Origin: Myxococcales bacterium
Lineage (GTDB): Bacteria; Myxococcota_A; Bradymonadia; UBA7976; UBA1532
DNA length: 64,000 nt
Direction: 5' to 3'
Assembly: GCA_020633435.1 (NCBI GenBank)
Contig: JACKDP010000007.1
Location: 462,683 to 526,682, forward strand
Shown piece by piece: positions 16,380 through 24,219 of this stretch; the stretch's first letter is position 1; every line of letters starts with the position of its first letter. Both the position numbers and the translations under genes were made by a program. The notes below the pieces were generated by a model. That model was not told the DNA's origin and did no database searches. It worked only from the letters and a program-made list of their open reading frames with translations.

Positions 16380-18167
16380 TCAGCTCCCGAGGGCCAGCAG
16401 CGGATCGAGGCGGCGGCGGACCTCCTCGTGCAGCTCGCGCTCCCCGTGGGCCGGATCCAGCACCCAGTCCAGGGCGTCGTCCCGGTCGCCGCGGAAGCGG
16501 ACCTGGGCGCAGGGCACGCTCTCCAGGCCCGGCAGCCGCAGGACGTCCTGCTGCGTGACCGAGGCGGCGAAGGGGATGGTGGCCAGCACCACCTGGCCGG
16601 CGTTGGCCAGCGCGGCCACCCGGCCGAAGCAGGCCGTGCGCAGGTTCAGCTCGCCCGGCCGCGGCTGGATGACGTCCACCGCCTCGAAGCGCAGCCGGAA
16701 GACGTGCCGGCCGGCCGTCCAGAGGGACTCCTCGATGGCCGCCGCCAGGCTCTCGGCGGTGCCCTCCAGATCCTCGTGCAGGGCCACGACGACGGCGCGG
16801 TGCCCCTGGCGCGTCTCGCGCAGCCGGCGGTCGATGGACCCCACCTCGCTCGTCCAGCGGACGGGGCCCTTCTTCTCGCCGGCCGACAACACCTCGCGGA
16901 TGATGCCGCCGCCCGCCATGTCGTAGCCGTCCACGAGCACGAAGCGCCCGGTGTCGGCGAACTCGTGGGAGAGGTCGCAGGCGATGGGGTCGCGCAGCCG
17001 CAGCACCACCTCGGCCACCTCGTGCCGCTCCACCCGGTCCTCATGGCCCGAGTCGCGCAGCGCCGACGCGTCGATGACCTCGATGAAGCGCTCCACCTCG
17101 CACAGCCCACTGAACGTGCCGAGCTTGAGCTTGTAGACCTGCCCCGCCCGCAGCGCCGCGCGCCCCAGCCACACCAGGTTCACCCGCAGGCGGTTGGACA
17201 CCTGCAGCGGCCGGTCCGGGTGGCACATCACGTCGCCACGGCTGGCGTAGATCTGCTCGGTCATCGTCACGCCCACCGACTGCCCCGCCTGGGCCGTGCC
17301 CGGCAGCGCGTCGGCGTTGAACGCCTCGATGGTCTTGATGCGCGTCTTCTTGCCCGACGGCAGGAAGACCACCTCGTCGCCGGTGCGCAGCGTGCCCGAG
17401 GTGATGCGCCCCGCGATGATGCGGCGGGCGTCCCCGGCCCGGTTGAACTTGTAGACGTCCTGCACCGGGAAGCGCAGCGGCTGGTCGGCCGGCTCGGCCT
17501 CCTTCTCGAACCGCTCCATGGCCTGCAGGATGGTGGGCCCCTGGTACCAGGGCATCGGCGCCGAGCGGGTGACGACGTTGCCGCCCTCCAGCGCGCTCAC
17601 GGGGATGAAGGCCGCCGGCGTCACGCTGATCTGGCCCAGGAAGTCGCGGTACTCGCGCTCCACCCGGTCGAAGACCGCCTGGTCGTAGCCGATGCGATCC
17701 ATCTTGTTGACGGCCACCACCACCTGCCGGATGCCCAGCAGGCTGAGCAGGTACCCGTGGCGCCGGCTGTTCTCCTGCACGCCCTCCTCGGCGTCGATGA
17801 GCAGGATGGCCGCCTCGGCCCGGGCCGCCCCCGAGATCATGTTCTTCAGGAACTCGATGTGCCCGGGCGCGTCGATGAGGATGTAGTCGCGCTGCTCCCC
17901 GTGGAAGAAGCAGCGGGCCGCGTCGATGGTGATGCCCTGGGCCTGCTCGGCCTCCAGGGCGTCCAGCAGGAAGGCGTACTCGAAGCGCTTCCCCTGCCGC
18001 TCGCAGATGGCCTTCACCCGGGCCAGGCGGCCGGGATCGATGGAGCCGGTGTCGGCCAGCATGCGGCCCACCAGCGTGGACTTGCCGTGATCCACATGGC
18101 CCACGATGACCAGGCTGAGCTGCTCGCGGGCCGGGGCCTCGAAGGTGGTCAGGTTCATCGGCATCAC
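16380..18167 (-). CDS. cysN: Sulfate adenylyltransferase GTPase subunit with a degenerate APS-kinase-like tail
   Basis: 595 residues. CysN hydrolyses GTP to drive ATP sulfurylase (CysD) in forming APS from ATP and sulfate. G-motifs are intact: GHVDHGKST (P-loop, residues 23-31), DAPGH and NKMD, followed by two beta-barrel domains to about residue 435. Residues of roughly 454-595 look like an APS kinase (CysC) domain: the AVVVALHEDLEGTAES strand-loop sits where CysC has its GLSGAGKST P-loop, and GRVAALANAGQVVLATIPF matches the CysC AxLMADAGLIVLTAFISPF segment. The P-loop lysine is gone, so kinase activity is unlikely and the tail is probably structural or regulatory. The start overlaps the cysD stop by 4 bp. 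Confidence 0.93.
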   Translation of the reverse strand: MMPMNLTTFEAPAREQLSLVIVGHVDHGKSTLVGRMLADTGSIDPGRLARVKAICERQGKRFEYAFLLDALEAEQAQGITIDAARCFFHGEQRDYILIDAPGHIEFLKNMISGAARAEAAILLIDAEEGVQENSRRHGYLLSLLGIRQVVVAVNKMDRIGYDQAVFDRVEREYRDFLGQISVTPAAFIPVSALEGGNVVTRSAPMPWYQGPTILQAMERFEKEAEPADQPLRFPVQDVYKFNRAGDARRIIAGRITSGTLRTGDEVVFLPSGKKTRIKTIEAFNADALPGTAQAGQSVGVTMTEQIYASRGDVMCHPDRPLQVSNRLRVNLVWLGRAALRAGQVYKLKLGTFSGLCEVERFIEVIDASALRDSGHEDRVERHEVAEVVLRLRDPIACDLSHEFADTGRFVLVDGYDMAGGGIIREVLSAGEKKGPVRWTSEVGSIDRRLRETRQGHRAVVVALHEDLEGTAESLAAAIEESLWTAGRHVFRLRFEAVDVIQPRPGELNLRTACFGRVAALANAGQVVLATIPFAASVTQQDVLRLPGLESVPCAQVRFRGDRDDALDWVLDPAHGERELHEEVRRRLDPLLALGS

Positions 18168-19024
18168 ATGTAGCCGTCGCGGCGCAGCCGCTCCAGGGCG
18201 TGCGGATCTTCCTGATCCTGCGCCCGCCCCGAGCGCTCCGCGATGTTGGTGTTCCGCAGTTCTTCAATGATCTCGAAGGGATTGGACGCCGTGCTCGCCA
18301 CGTCCCCGGTGCAGGGGGCGCAGCCCAGGGACCGGTAGCGGCGGCCCGAGCCGGTGTCGTAGTACAGCGAGGTGATGGGCATGCCCTCCCGCGCGATGTA
18401 CTCCCAGATGTTGATCTCGCTCCAGTCCAGCAGCGGGTGGATGCGGATGTGGGTGCCCGGCGCGAAGTCCGTCTTGAACTGGTTCCACAGCTCGGGCGGC
18501 TGGTCGTCGAGCTGCCAGTCGTTCTCCTTGGTGCGCGGCGAGAAGTAGCGCTCCTTGGAGCGGCTGCCCTCCTCGTCGCCGCGGGCCCCGACGATGACGC
18601 CCGTGTACGGCTCCCGATCGGTGTCGGGCGCGTAGCTGCCGTCGGGCTGGATGCGGTAGCGCGGCCCCGTCCCGTCGAGCGTCTGCTTGAGGGCCCGGGT
18701 CTTGAGCGCCGTGCAGCAGGTCAGGCGGCCCCGGCCGGGGCCCATGCCGGCCGCCAGGGCCTCCTCGTTCTGCCCGATCACCATCGTCAGCCCCCAGTCG
18801 AGGGCGATCTGATCCCGGAACCGGATCATCTCGGGGATCTTGTAGTGCGTGTCGATGTGCACGAGCGGGAAGGGCACATGGCCGAAGAACGCCTTGCGCG
18901 CCAGCCACAGCATGACCGTGGAGTCCTTCCCGATGGACCACAGCATGCACAGGTTCTTGAAGTTCGCGTAGGCCTCTCGAAGGATGTAGATGCTCTGCGC
19001 TTCCAGCTTGTCGAGGTGCTCCAA
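18164..19024 (-). CDS. cysD: Sulfate adenylyltransferase subunit 2
   Basis: 286 residues. CysD is the PP-loop ATP pyrophosphatase subunit that makes APS. Visible: MLWSIGKDSTVMLWLARKAF (PP-loop motif SxGKDS), HIDTHYKIPEM, the GRLTCCTALKTRALKQ region, VGARGDEEGSRSKER, FSPR and LGCAPCTGDV. Length is slightly under the usual 300. The start is TTG 19024, giving MEHLDKLEAQSIYILREA and supported by GGGAGG five bases upstream. Its 3' end overlaps cysN (stop within the ATG), so CysD and CysN are translationally coupled. A perfect inverted repeat around a -10-like sequence lies about 80-105 bp upstream. Confidence 0.95.
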   Translation of the reverse strand: MEHLDKLEAQSIYILREAYANFKNLCMLWSIGKDSTVMLWLARKAFFGHVPFPLVHIDTHYKIPEMIRFRDQIALDWGLTMVIGQNEEALAAGMGPGRGRLTCCTALKTRALKQTLDGTGPRYRIQPDGSYAPDTDREPYTGVIVGARGDEEGSRSKERYFSPRTKENDWQLDDQPPELWNQFKTDFAPGTHIRIHPLLDWSEINIWEYIAREGMPITSLYYDTGSGRRYRSLGCAPCTGDVASTASNPFEIIEELRNTNIAERSGRAQDQEDPHALERLRRDGYM

Positions 19025-19100
19025 CCCGGCCTCCCGGCGGCCTCACCGCGGCCGCGGACGTACGGATACCCGGCCGGGGCGGCTGGGATCAACCATCCTC

Positions 19101-19130
19101 GATAAACCCGACCGGATTATGGGGTTTATC
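19101..19130 (-). promoter_or_regulatory. Inverted repeat upstream of cysDN, likely operator
   Basis: GATAAACCC (19101-19109), 12-base spacer, GGGTTTATC (19122-19130): a perfect 9-bp dyad. On the minus strand the spacer contains CATAAT (19116-19121), a good -10 candidate, so a dimeric regulator here would block or remodel the cysDN promoter. No T-run follows, which argues against a terminator for the preceding operon. Regulator unknown. Confidence 0.5.
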
Positions 19131-19144
19131 CCCCGTGCCCCCCG

Positions 19145-19702
19145 CTACTCGCAGCAGATCGGCGTGATACCGATGGCGTCTTCGAGCTGGAGGTCGCCGA
19201 CCGACAGGTGCAGGCGCAGCGTCATGGGCATGCCCGACGTCAGCTCCACCCGGGCGTTCTCCAGGTAGACCACCGACACGCCGCTGTAGTCGTAGCGGCC
19301 CATGGAGTCGACGGGCAGCTCGAACTCGGTGTAGTCGGCCGAGGCGATGACCTCCTCGTCCAGCAGCAGGTCGAACTGCACCCGGATGTCGCCCTCGAGG
19401 GGGAAGCCCGACGCCAGGAAGCCGCCCCAGACGTGGTAGCCGCCCTGGTTGCCCTTGATGATCGGGACCTCCTGCCCCTCCTCCAGCGGCTCGAAGCGCC
19501 GGGCCCCGGTGCCGATCTGGAGCATCGGCTCCCCGGCGTCGATGGGCAGGGCGCCGGCGTCGGGCGGGTTGGAGGACGCGGCGTCCGCGCGGCGCCCGGC
19601 GTCGGCGGGCAGGACCACCGCGTCGGCCTCGTCGAGGGCCTGGCCCCCGTCCGCCGAGCAGGCGGCCAGGGCGAGGGGGAGGAGGAGCGCGCACCACTTC
19701 AT
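19145..19702 (-). CDS. Lipoprotein with Asp/Ala-rich linker, unknown function
   Basis: 185 residues from ATG 19702. Signal peptide MKWCALLLPLALAAC ends in lipobox LAAC; then a spacer rich in Ala, Asp and Pro (PADAGRRADAASSNPPDAG) and a beta-rich domain with strands FLASGFPLEGDIRVQFDLLL, FELPVDSMGRYDYSGV and MTLRLHLSVGDLQL, ending PICCE. The ATG overlaps the stop of the TlpA-like gene (ATGA), so it is the last gene of a coupled run argS, epimerase, tlpA-like, lipoprotein. No family recognised. Confidence 0.75.
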   Translation of the reverse strand: MKWCALLLPLALAACSADGGQALDEADAVVLPADAGRRADAASSNPPDAGALPIDAGEPMLQIGTGARRFEPLEEGQEVPIIKGNQGGYHVWGGFLASGFPLEGDIRVQFDLLLDEEVIASADYTEFELPVDSMGRYDYSGVSVVYLENARVELTSGMPMTLRLHLSVGDLQLEDAIGITPICCE

Positions 19703-20208
19703 TTCGCCAGCACCTGCTCGATGGCGGCCTGCAGCTCGGGGTCGTCCCCCCGCACGCCGCGCCCGCGCCAGACCAGCCGGCCCGCGCGGTCGTAGAGCCG
19801 CGTGGCCGGGATCTGGGTGGTCAGGAAGGTGAACTCGACCACCTGCTCGGCGTCGTGCAGCACCGTGAACGAGAGCCCGAAGGCCGCCGCGGCCCGCCGC
19901 ACCACCTGGCGGTCCGCCTCGACGCTCAGCCCCACCACCTGCAGCCCCCGCGGCCCCCAGAGCCGGTGCAGCTCCTCCAGGATGGGCAGCTCCTGCTTGC
20001 AGGGGGCGCACCACGACGCCCACAGCCCCAGCAGCAGCGGCTTGCCGACAAACTGCTTGAGTTCCGTGGGGTTGCCTTCCATGTCCGCCGCCAGCATCAC
20101 CGGCAGCGGGGCCCCCAGCGCGCCCGGATCGGCCGTCTGGCCGGGCAGATCCGCCCCCGACCGCCCGCTGGCCGGCAGCAGGAGCAGCGCCAGCAGCAGG
20201 CGCTTCAA
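19699..20208 (-). CDS. TlpA/ResA-like thiol-disulfide oxidoreductase
   Basis: 169 residues. The start is TTG 20208, whose TTGA overlaps the epimerase stop. A short hydrophobic N-terminus (MKRLLLALLLLPASG) serves as signal or anchor, placing the domain in the periplasm. Thioredoxin fold with LLLGLWASWCAPCKQELP (active-site WCAPC), then QVVGLSVEADRQVV, and the cis-proline region QIPATRLYDRAGRLVWRGRG. TlpA-type proteins reduce disulfides in apocytochromes or other envelope proteins. The downstream lipoprotein ends in a CC pair and could be a client, but this is only an inference from coupling. Confidence 0.88.
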   Translation of the reverse strand: MKRLLLALLLLPASGRSGADLPGQTADPGALGAPLPVMLAADMEGNPTELKQFVGKPLLLGLWASWCAPCKQELPILEELHRLWGPRGLQVVGLSVEADRQVVRRAAAAFGLSFTVLHDAEQVVEFTFLTTQIPATRLYDRAGRLVWRGRGVRGDDPELQAAIEQVLAK

Positions 20209-20645
20209 GGGTGGGGCTCGTCGAGGGGCTGGGAGAGCTCCAGCAGCACCCCGCCCGTGGCCGCCGGGTGCACGAAGGCGATGCGGCAGCCATGGGCGCC
20301 GAGCCGCGGCTCCTGATCGATGAGCCGCACCCCGCGCCGCTTGTACTCGGCCAGGGCGGCGTCCAGGTCGGTCACCTGCACGCAGACGTGGTGGATGCCC
20401 CCGCGCCGCTTGTCGAGGAAGGCGGCGATGGGGCTGTCGGGGCTGGTGGGCTCGAGCAGCTCGAAGTGGCTCTCGCCCACCCCGAAGAACGCCGTGCGCA
20501 CGCGCTGATCGGGCACCTCCTCGAAGTGCTCGGGGCCCTTGCCGAAGAGCGTCGTCCAGGTGGGGACGGCCGCCTCCAGGCTCGGCACCGCGATGCCCAG
20601 GTGGTCGATCTTCACGAAGAACGGGATGTCGTCCATGGGCCCCAT
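20205..20645 (-). CDS. mce: Methylmalonyl-CoA epimerase (glyoxalase/VOC fold)
   Basis: 146 residues from ATG 20645; ATG 20636 (MDDIPFF) is an alternative. The enzyme interconverts (2R)- and (2S)-methylmalonyl-CoA in propionate and branched-chain catabolism or the reverse route. Visible: two VOC repeats, IDHLGIAVPSLEAAVPTWTT with the first metal histidine, VRTAFFGVGESHFELLEPT, the signature GGIHHVCVQVTDLDAALAEY, and HPAATGGVLLELSQP with the final metal glutamate. Length is typical (about 140). It starts 4 bp after the argS stop and overlaps the TlpA-like gene. Methylmalonyl-CoA mutase is not in this window. Confidence 0.9.
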   Translation of the reverse strand: MGPMDDIPFFVKIDHLGIAVPSLEAAVPTWTTLFGKGPEHFEEVPDQRVRTAFFGVGESHFELLEPTSPDSPIAAFLDKRRGGIHHVCVQVTDLDAALAEYKRRGVRLIDQEPRLGAHGCRIAFVHPAATGGVLLELSQPLDEPHP

Positions 20646-20649
20646 CCTA

Positions 20650-22455
20650 CTACATGGCCTCGACGGGCTGGATGCCCAGCAGGGCCAGCCCGGCGCCGAG
20701 GACGCGGCGCACCGCCTCCACCAGCAGCGCCAGGGCGAGCTGCCGCGCCGGCTCGGCGTCCAGGAGGCGGTAGTCGGCGTCGTTGTAGAGCGCCGCGAAG
20801 GTGCGCGCCGCCTCGAACGTGGCCTTGGTGACGAGGCTCGGCTTGTGCTCCACCGCCGCCATGCGCACCTCGCCCGGGAACTGCAGCAGGGCCGTCAGCA
20901 CCGCCCGCGGCTTCTCCTCCGTCAGCGCGGCCCAGTCCGGGGTGATGCCGCGGTCCAGGTCGCCGAGGCGCTCCAGCACGCGGCCCGCGCGGGCGTAGGC
21001 GTACTGGCAGTACACCCCCGTCTCGCCCTCCGGCCGGATGCTGCGCTCCTTGTCGAAGACGAACGTCGTCGCCGGGGCGTAGCGCAGCAGGAAGAACTTC
21101 AGCCCGCCCAGCCCGATGGCCTCCGCCGTCGCCTCCAGCGAGCCGGGATCGGCGTCGGGCAGGTTCTCCCGACAGACCTCCAGCGCGCCCGCGTGGAGCT
21201 CGTCCATCAGATCGTCGGCGTCCACCACGTTGCCCTCGCGGCTCTTCATGCGGCCGTCGGGCAGCTCCACCATGCCGTAGCTCAGGTGGAACAGACGCCC
21301 CGCCAGGGCCGGGCGCAGGTGGGTGAGGATGCCGAAGAGCACCTGGAAGTGCCGGTCCTGCTCGTTGCCCACCACGTAGATGAGCTGGTCGAAGCCGAAG
21401 CGGTCGAGCCGCTGCATCGCGGTGCCGAGGTCCTGCGTGGTGTACAGCGTCGTGCCGTCGCCGCGCAGGACGACCTTCTGGCCCTCCAGGCCCAGCTTCT
21501 CCAGGTCGAACACCACGGCCCCGTCGTCCAGCCGGCGGAACGTGCCGTTGGCCAGGCCCTCGTCCACCAGCTCGCGGCCGAGCTTCCACGTCACGCTCTC
21601 GCGATCGATGTGATCGAAGCGGACGCCCATGCGCGCGTAGGTGGCCTGGAAGCCCGCCTCGCACCAGCCGTTCATCATCCGCCAGAGGGCGTGGACCTCC
21701 TCGTCCCCGGCCTCCCAGGCCCGCAGCATGGCGCGGGCCTCCTGGCCGAGGGGGCTGTCGCCGTTGAACCAGGCGTCCTTGGAGGGCCGGTCCGTCGCGC
21801 CCGCGTGGACTTCTTCATATTCGGCGTTGAATGCCTGGTCGAAACGAACGTAGAACGCGCCGACCAGGTGGTCGCCCTTCATGCCGGTAGACTCGGGGGT
21901 CGCACCGGCGCCGAAACGGCGCCAGGCCACCATGGACTTGCAAATGTGGATGCCCCGGTCGTTGATCAGGTTGACCCGCACCACCTCCGCCCCGGCCGCC
22001 TCGATGAGCGTGGCCATCGTGTGGCCGAGGATGTTGTTGCGGCAGTGTCCGAGATGCTGGGGCTTGTTGGTGTTGGGGGAGCTGTACTCGATGACGACCT
22101 TCTGGCCCGCCAGCGCAGACGACCGGCCGAGCGCCCCGTCGTCGCCCAGCGCCCAGGGGATGGTCTTCTCCGCCACCCGCGCCCAGTCCAGCCGCAAGTT
22201 CAAGAAGCCCGCGACGGCCTCCACCTCCGCCACGAGCGGGTGCGCGCGCGCGATCTCCGCCAGCCCCGCCGCGATGGCCTGGGGCGGCTTGCGCAGCGCC
22301 TTGGCGTACCGGTGGCAGGCGGCCGCCAGGTCGCCGGCGCCCTCCCGGGTCGGCGGGCCGAGGCTCAGGCCCGGCTCGGCGCCACTCTCCACCAGCCACC
22401 CGTCCAGCGGCGCGGCGATGGAAGACACGATCTCGGCATACAGGTCGGTGGCCAT
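20650..22455 (-). CDS. argS: Arginyl-tRNA synthetase
   Basis: 601 residues; charges tRNA-Arg with arginine. N-terminal additional domain (residues 1-110), catalytic core with VVIEYSSPNTNKPQHLGH where HLGH is the HIGH motif, LINDRGIHICKSM, the YTTQDLGTA region, the KMSK-equivalent MVELPDGRMKSREGNVVDAD, and a C-terminal anticodon-binding helical domain (QYAYARAGRVLERL) ending IQPVEAM. Typical class Ia ArgS length. It leads a run of four closely spaced or overlapping genes on the minus strand. The divergent gap to the lipoprotein at 22570 holds a short GC hairpin only. Confidence 0.96.
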   Translation of the reverse strand: MATDLYAEIVSSIAAPLDGWLVESGAEPGLSLGPPTREGAGDLAAACHRYAKALRKPPQAIAAGLAEIARAHPLVAEVEAVAGFLNLRLDWARVAEKTIPWALGDDGALGRSSALAGQKVVIEYSSPNTNKPQHLGHCRNNILGHTMATLIEAAGAEVVRVNLINDRGIHICKSMVAWRRFGAGATPESTGMKGDHLVGAFYVRFDQAFNAEYEEVHAGATDRPSKDAWFNGDSPLGQEARAMLRAWEAGDEEVHALWRMMNGWCEAGFQATYARMGVRFDHIDRESVTWKLGRELVDEGLANGTFRRLDDGAVVFDLEKLGLEGQKVVLRGDGTTLYTTQDLGTAMQRLDRFGFDQLIYVVGNEQDRHFQVLFGILTHLRPALAGRLFHLSYGMVELPDGRMKSREGNVVDADDLMDELHAGALEVCRENLPDADPGSLEATAEAIGLGGLKFFLLRYAPATTFVFDKERSIRPEGETGVYCQYAYARAGRVLERLGDLDRGITPDWAALTEEKPRAVLTALLQFPGEVRMAAVEHKPSLVTKATFEAARTFAALYNDADYRLLDAEPARQLALALLVEAVRRVLGAGLALLGIQPVEAM

Positions 22456-22569
22456 GGTGCCCCCAGCTCCGGCGAAAGGGCCGCATTGTGCGCGGCACCC
22501 GGGGGTGCCCGCAAGGACCGACCGCGCCCGTTCCTGGACCGATTCGACTCGCCACGAGGAGGTGGACTC

Positions 22570-23100
22570 ATGATCCGCACAGCGCTCTCGTTTCTGACCG
22601 TCATCGCCCTGGCTGCCTGCTCCAACGTCCTGGAGGGCGGCGGCATCACCGAGTCCGACGTGGACGGCATCCAGCCCGGCAACGCCAACGGCATCATCTT
22701 CTCGGGCTCGTGGACGCTCACGACCGAGGTCACCGAGAGCACCTGCGGCGGCCTGGTGGGCATCCTGCCGGGCGTGGGCGACAAGGACGAAGAAGACATC
22801 ACCTTCGCCCAGACCGGCGGCGAGCTGACCCGGATCTTCGACGATCTGGGCGACTTCTACTCGTTCCGCGGCTCCGTCAACCAGGACGGCACCTTCGTCT
22901 ACGGCCAGTACTACGATCTGACCGAGGGGCTGCCCGCCAGCTTCCGGTACATCGAGATCGTGGAGGGCAAGGTCCAGCTCCAGAACGGCGCCGCCGGGGC
23001 CATGGAGGCCACCGCCCGCCGCCGCTACCAGAGCGGCGTGCTGGACTGCTCGGCCAACGTGACCATCACCGGGAAGCGCGGCAACCTCATCGGGGAGTGA
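22570..23100 (+). CDS. Lipoprotein, unknown function
   Basis: 176 residues from ATG 22570 with GAGGAGG upstream. Signal peptide MIRTALSFLTVIALAAC with lipobox LAAC. The mature part is beta-rich and reads like a small barrel or lipocalin-like domain: GIIFSGSWTLTTEVTES, DLGDFYSFRGSVNQDGTFVY, FRYIEIVEGKVQL, ANVTITGKRGNLIGE. Two cysteines remain (TCGG, LDCS), probably one disulfide. Its last 14 bp overlap the convergent CAP-domain gene. Family not recognised. Confidence 0.78.
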   Translation: MIRTALSFLTVIALAACSNVLEGGGITESDVDGIQPGNANGIIFSGSWTLTTEVTESTCGGLVGILPGVGDKDEEDITFAQTGGELTRIFDDLGDFYSFRGSVNQDGTFVYGQYYDLTEGLPASFRYIEIVEGKVQLQNGAAGAMEATARRRYQSGVLDCSANVTITGKRGNLIGE

Positions 23101-24166
23101 CGCCGGGCAGCCGGGCGAGCACCACGGTGTAGTAGCGGCCCACGGCGGCCACCCCCAGGTGGGTGGCCTCGGGCATCAGCAGCACCCGTCGGTGGCCGGG
23201 GCTGTCGAGGAAGGCCCGCATCGCGCCGCGCACGTCGTCGGCGCGGGCGAGGTTCTCGGCGGCCGCCAGCACCCGGATGCCCCGGGCCTTGAGGCGGGTC
23301 GTCAGCGTGCCGGAGTCGGGGGAGTGGTGCACGAGCGCGTCGCGGCGGGCGAGGTCGCGGGCGTGCTCGTCGGCCACGGTGGCGAGGCCGGGGTCGACGT
23401 CCAGCGCCCGCAGCCCGTGATCCCGCCGCAGCAGGTTGATCCACGCCACCAGCACCGGGGCGGGGGCCTGGGTCGTCGGCCCCGGCGACAGGTGCACCTG
23501 GGGCCAGGCCGGCGGCGCCTGGCCCACCCAGACGCGCTGGTTCGTGAGCACCACCGGCCCGTGCTGGCTGTCCGCCAGCAGCTCCACCCCGTAGACGCCC
23601 GGCCCGGCCGAGAAGGCCACCACCGCCTCCACCCCGCGCCCGTCGGCGCGCGCCGGCAACTCCCGCACGCCGTGGGGGGGCGGCGGCGCGACGAGCAGCC
23701 GGGGGTGGAAGTAGCCCGCCCGCAGCGTGCCGCGTAACTGCCGGATGTCATTGAGCTTTGTCTGGAGGGGCAGGGGGCTGTCCAGCTCGACGCCCCGGTG
23801 CACCAGCAGGATGACGGTGACGACGTCCGCGCCCCGAGCTGCCTCGCCCACGCCGTAATGGGTGGGGGGGAAGCGCCGATCCAGGCGCCCGGCGAGCGGC
23901 GGGAGGCGCGGCGCGAGGTCGGCCCCGGGCGGGTGCACCACGCTGAAGGGCATGACCCAGGCGTCGACGACGCCGGCCTGATCGAGGACGAACTGGAGCT
24001 GGCCCGCCGCGACGTCGCCCTGGGCCAGATCGACGCGCCGGGCGAGGTCGGCGGCGGCGGCGTCGAGCCGGGCGTCGGCCGCTGGCCGCCCGAAGCCATG
24101 GGCCGCCAGCAGGCCCTCCACGGGGGCCGGCGCGAAGAGCAGCGTGAGGACGAAGAGCGAGGTCAT
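23087..24166 (-). CDS. CAP/SCP (YkwD-like) domain protein
   Basis: 359 residues with a short hydrophobic N-terminus (MTSLFVLTLLFAPAPVEG) that may be a signal peptide. The first 240 residues are unassigned and include a beta-rich stretch (VVAFSAGPGVYGVELL, VVLTNQRVWVG). The C-terminal CAP domain is clear at about 245-359: VAWINLLRRDHGLRALDVD, ATVADEHARDLARRDALVHHSPD (first histidine region), AAAENLARAD (AENL), FLDSPGHRRVLLMPEATHLG (SPGHR) and YYTVVLA. Bacterial CAP proteins are secreted and may bind lipid or sterol or act on the cell surface; the activity is unproven. Shares 14 bp with the convergent lipoprotein. Confidence 0.82.
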   Translation of the reverse strand: MTSLFVLTLLFAPAPVEGLLAAHGFGRPAADARLDAAAADLARRVDLAQGDVAAGQLQFVLDQAGVVDAWVMPFSVVHPPGADLAPRLPPLAGRLDRRFPPTHYGVGEAARGADVVTVILLVHRGVELDSPLPLQTKLNDIRQLRGTLRAGYFHPRLLVAPPPPHGVRELPARADGRGVEAVVAFSAGPGVYGVELLADSQHGPVVLTNQRVWVGQAPPAWPQVHLSPGPTTQAPAPVLVAWINLLRRDHGLRALDVDPGLATVADEHARDLARRDALVHHSPDSGTLTTRLKARGIRVLAAAENLARADDVRGAMRAFLDSPGHRRVLLMPEATHLGVAAVGRYYTVVLARLPGVTPR

Positions 24167-24219
24167 CGGGCGAAGAGGAGGGTATACTGGCGCCCCCCCC
24201 AGTCGAAAGGGACCGCGCG

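Noticed and set aside
19025..19144. SAM- or cysteine-linked riboswitch before cysDN
   Set aside because: I could fold only the one dyad; no conserved riboswitch core was seen in the short leader.
22494..22509. GGCACCC-GG-GGGTGCC hairpin between argS and the lipoprotein
   Set aside because: It lies between divergent starts, has no T-run and only a 2-base loop; chance GC palindrome is likely.
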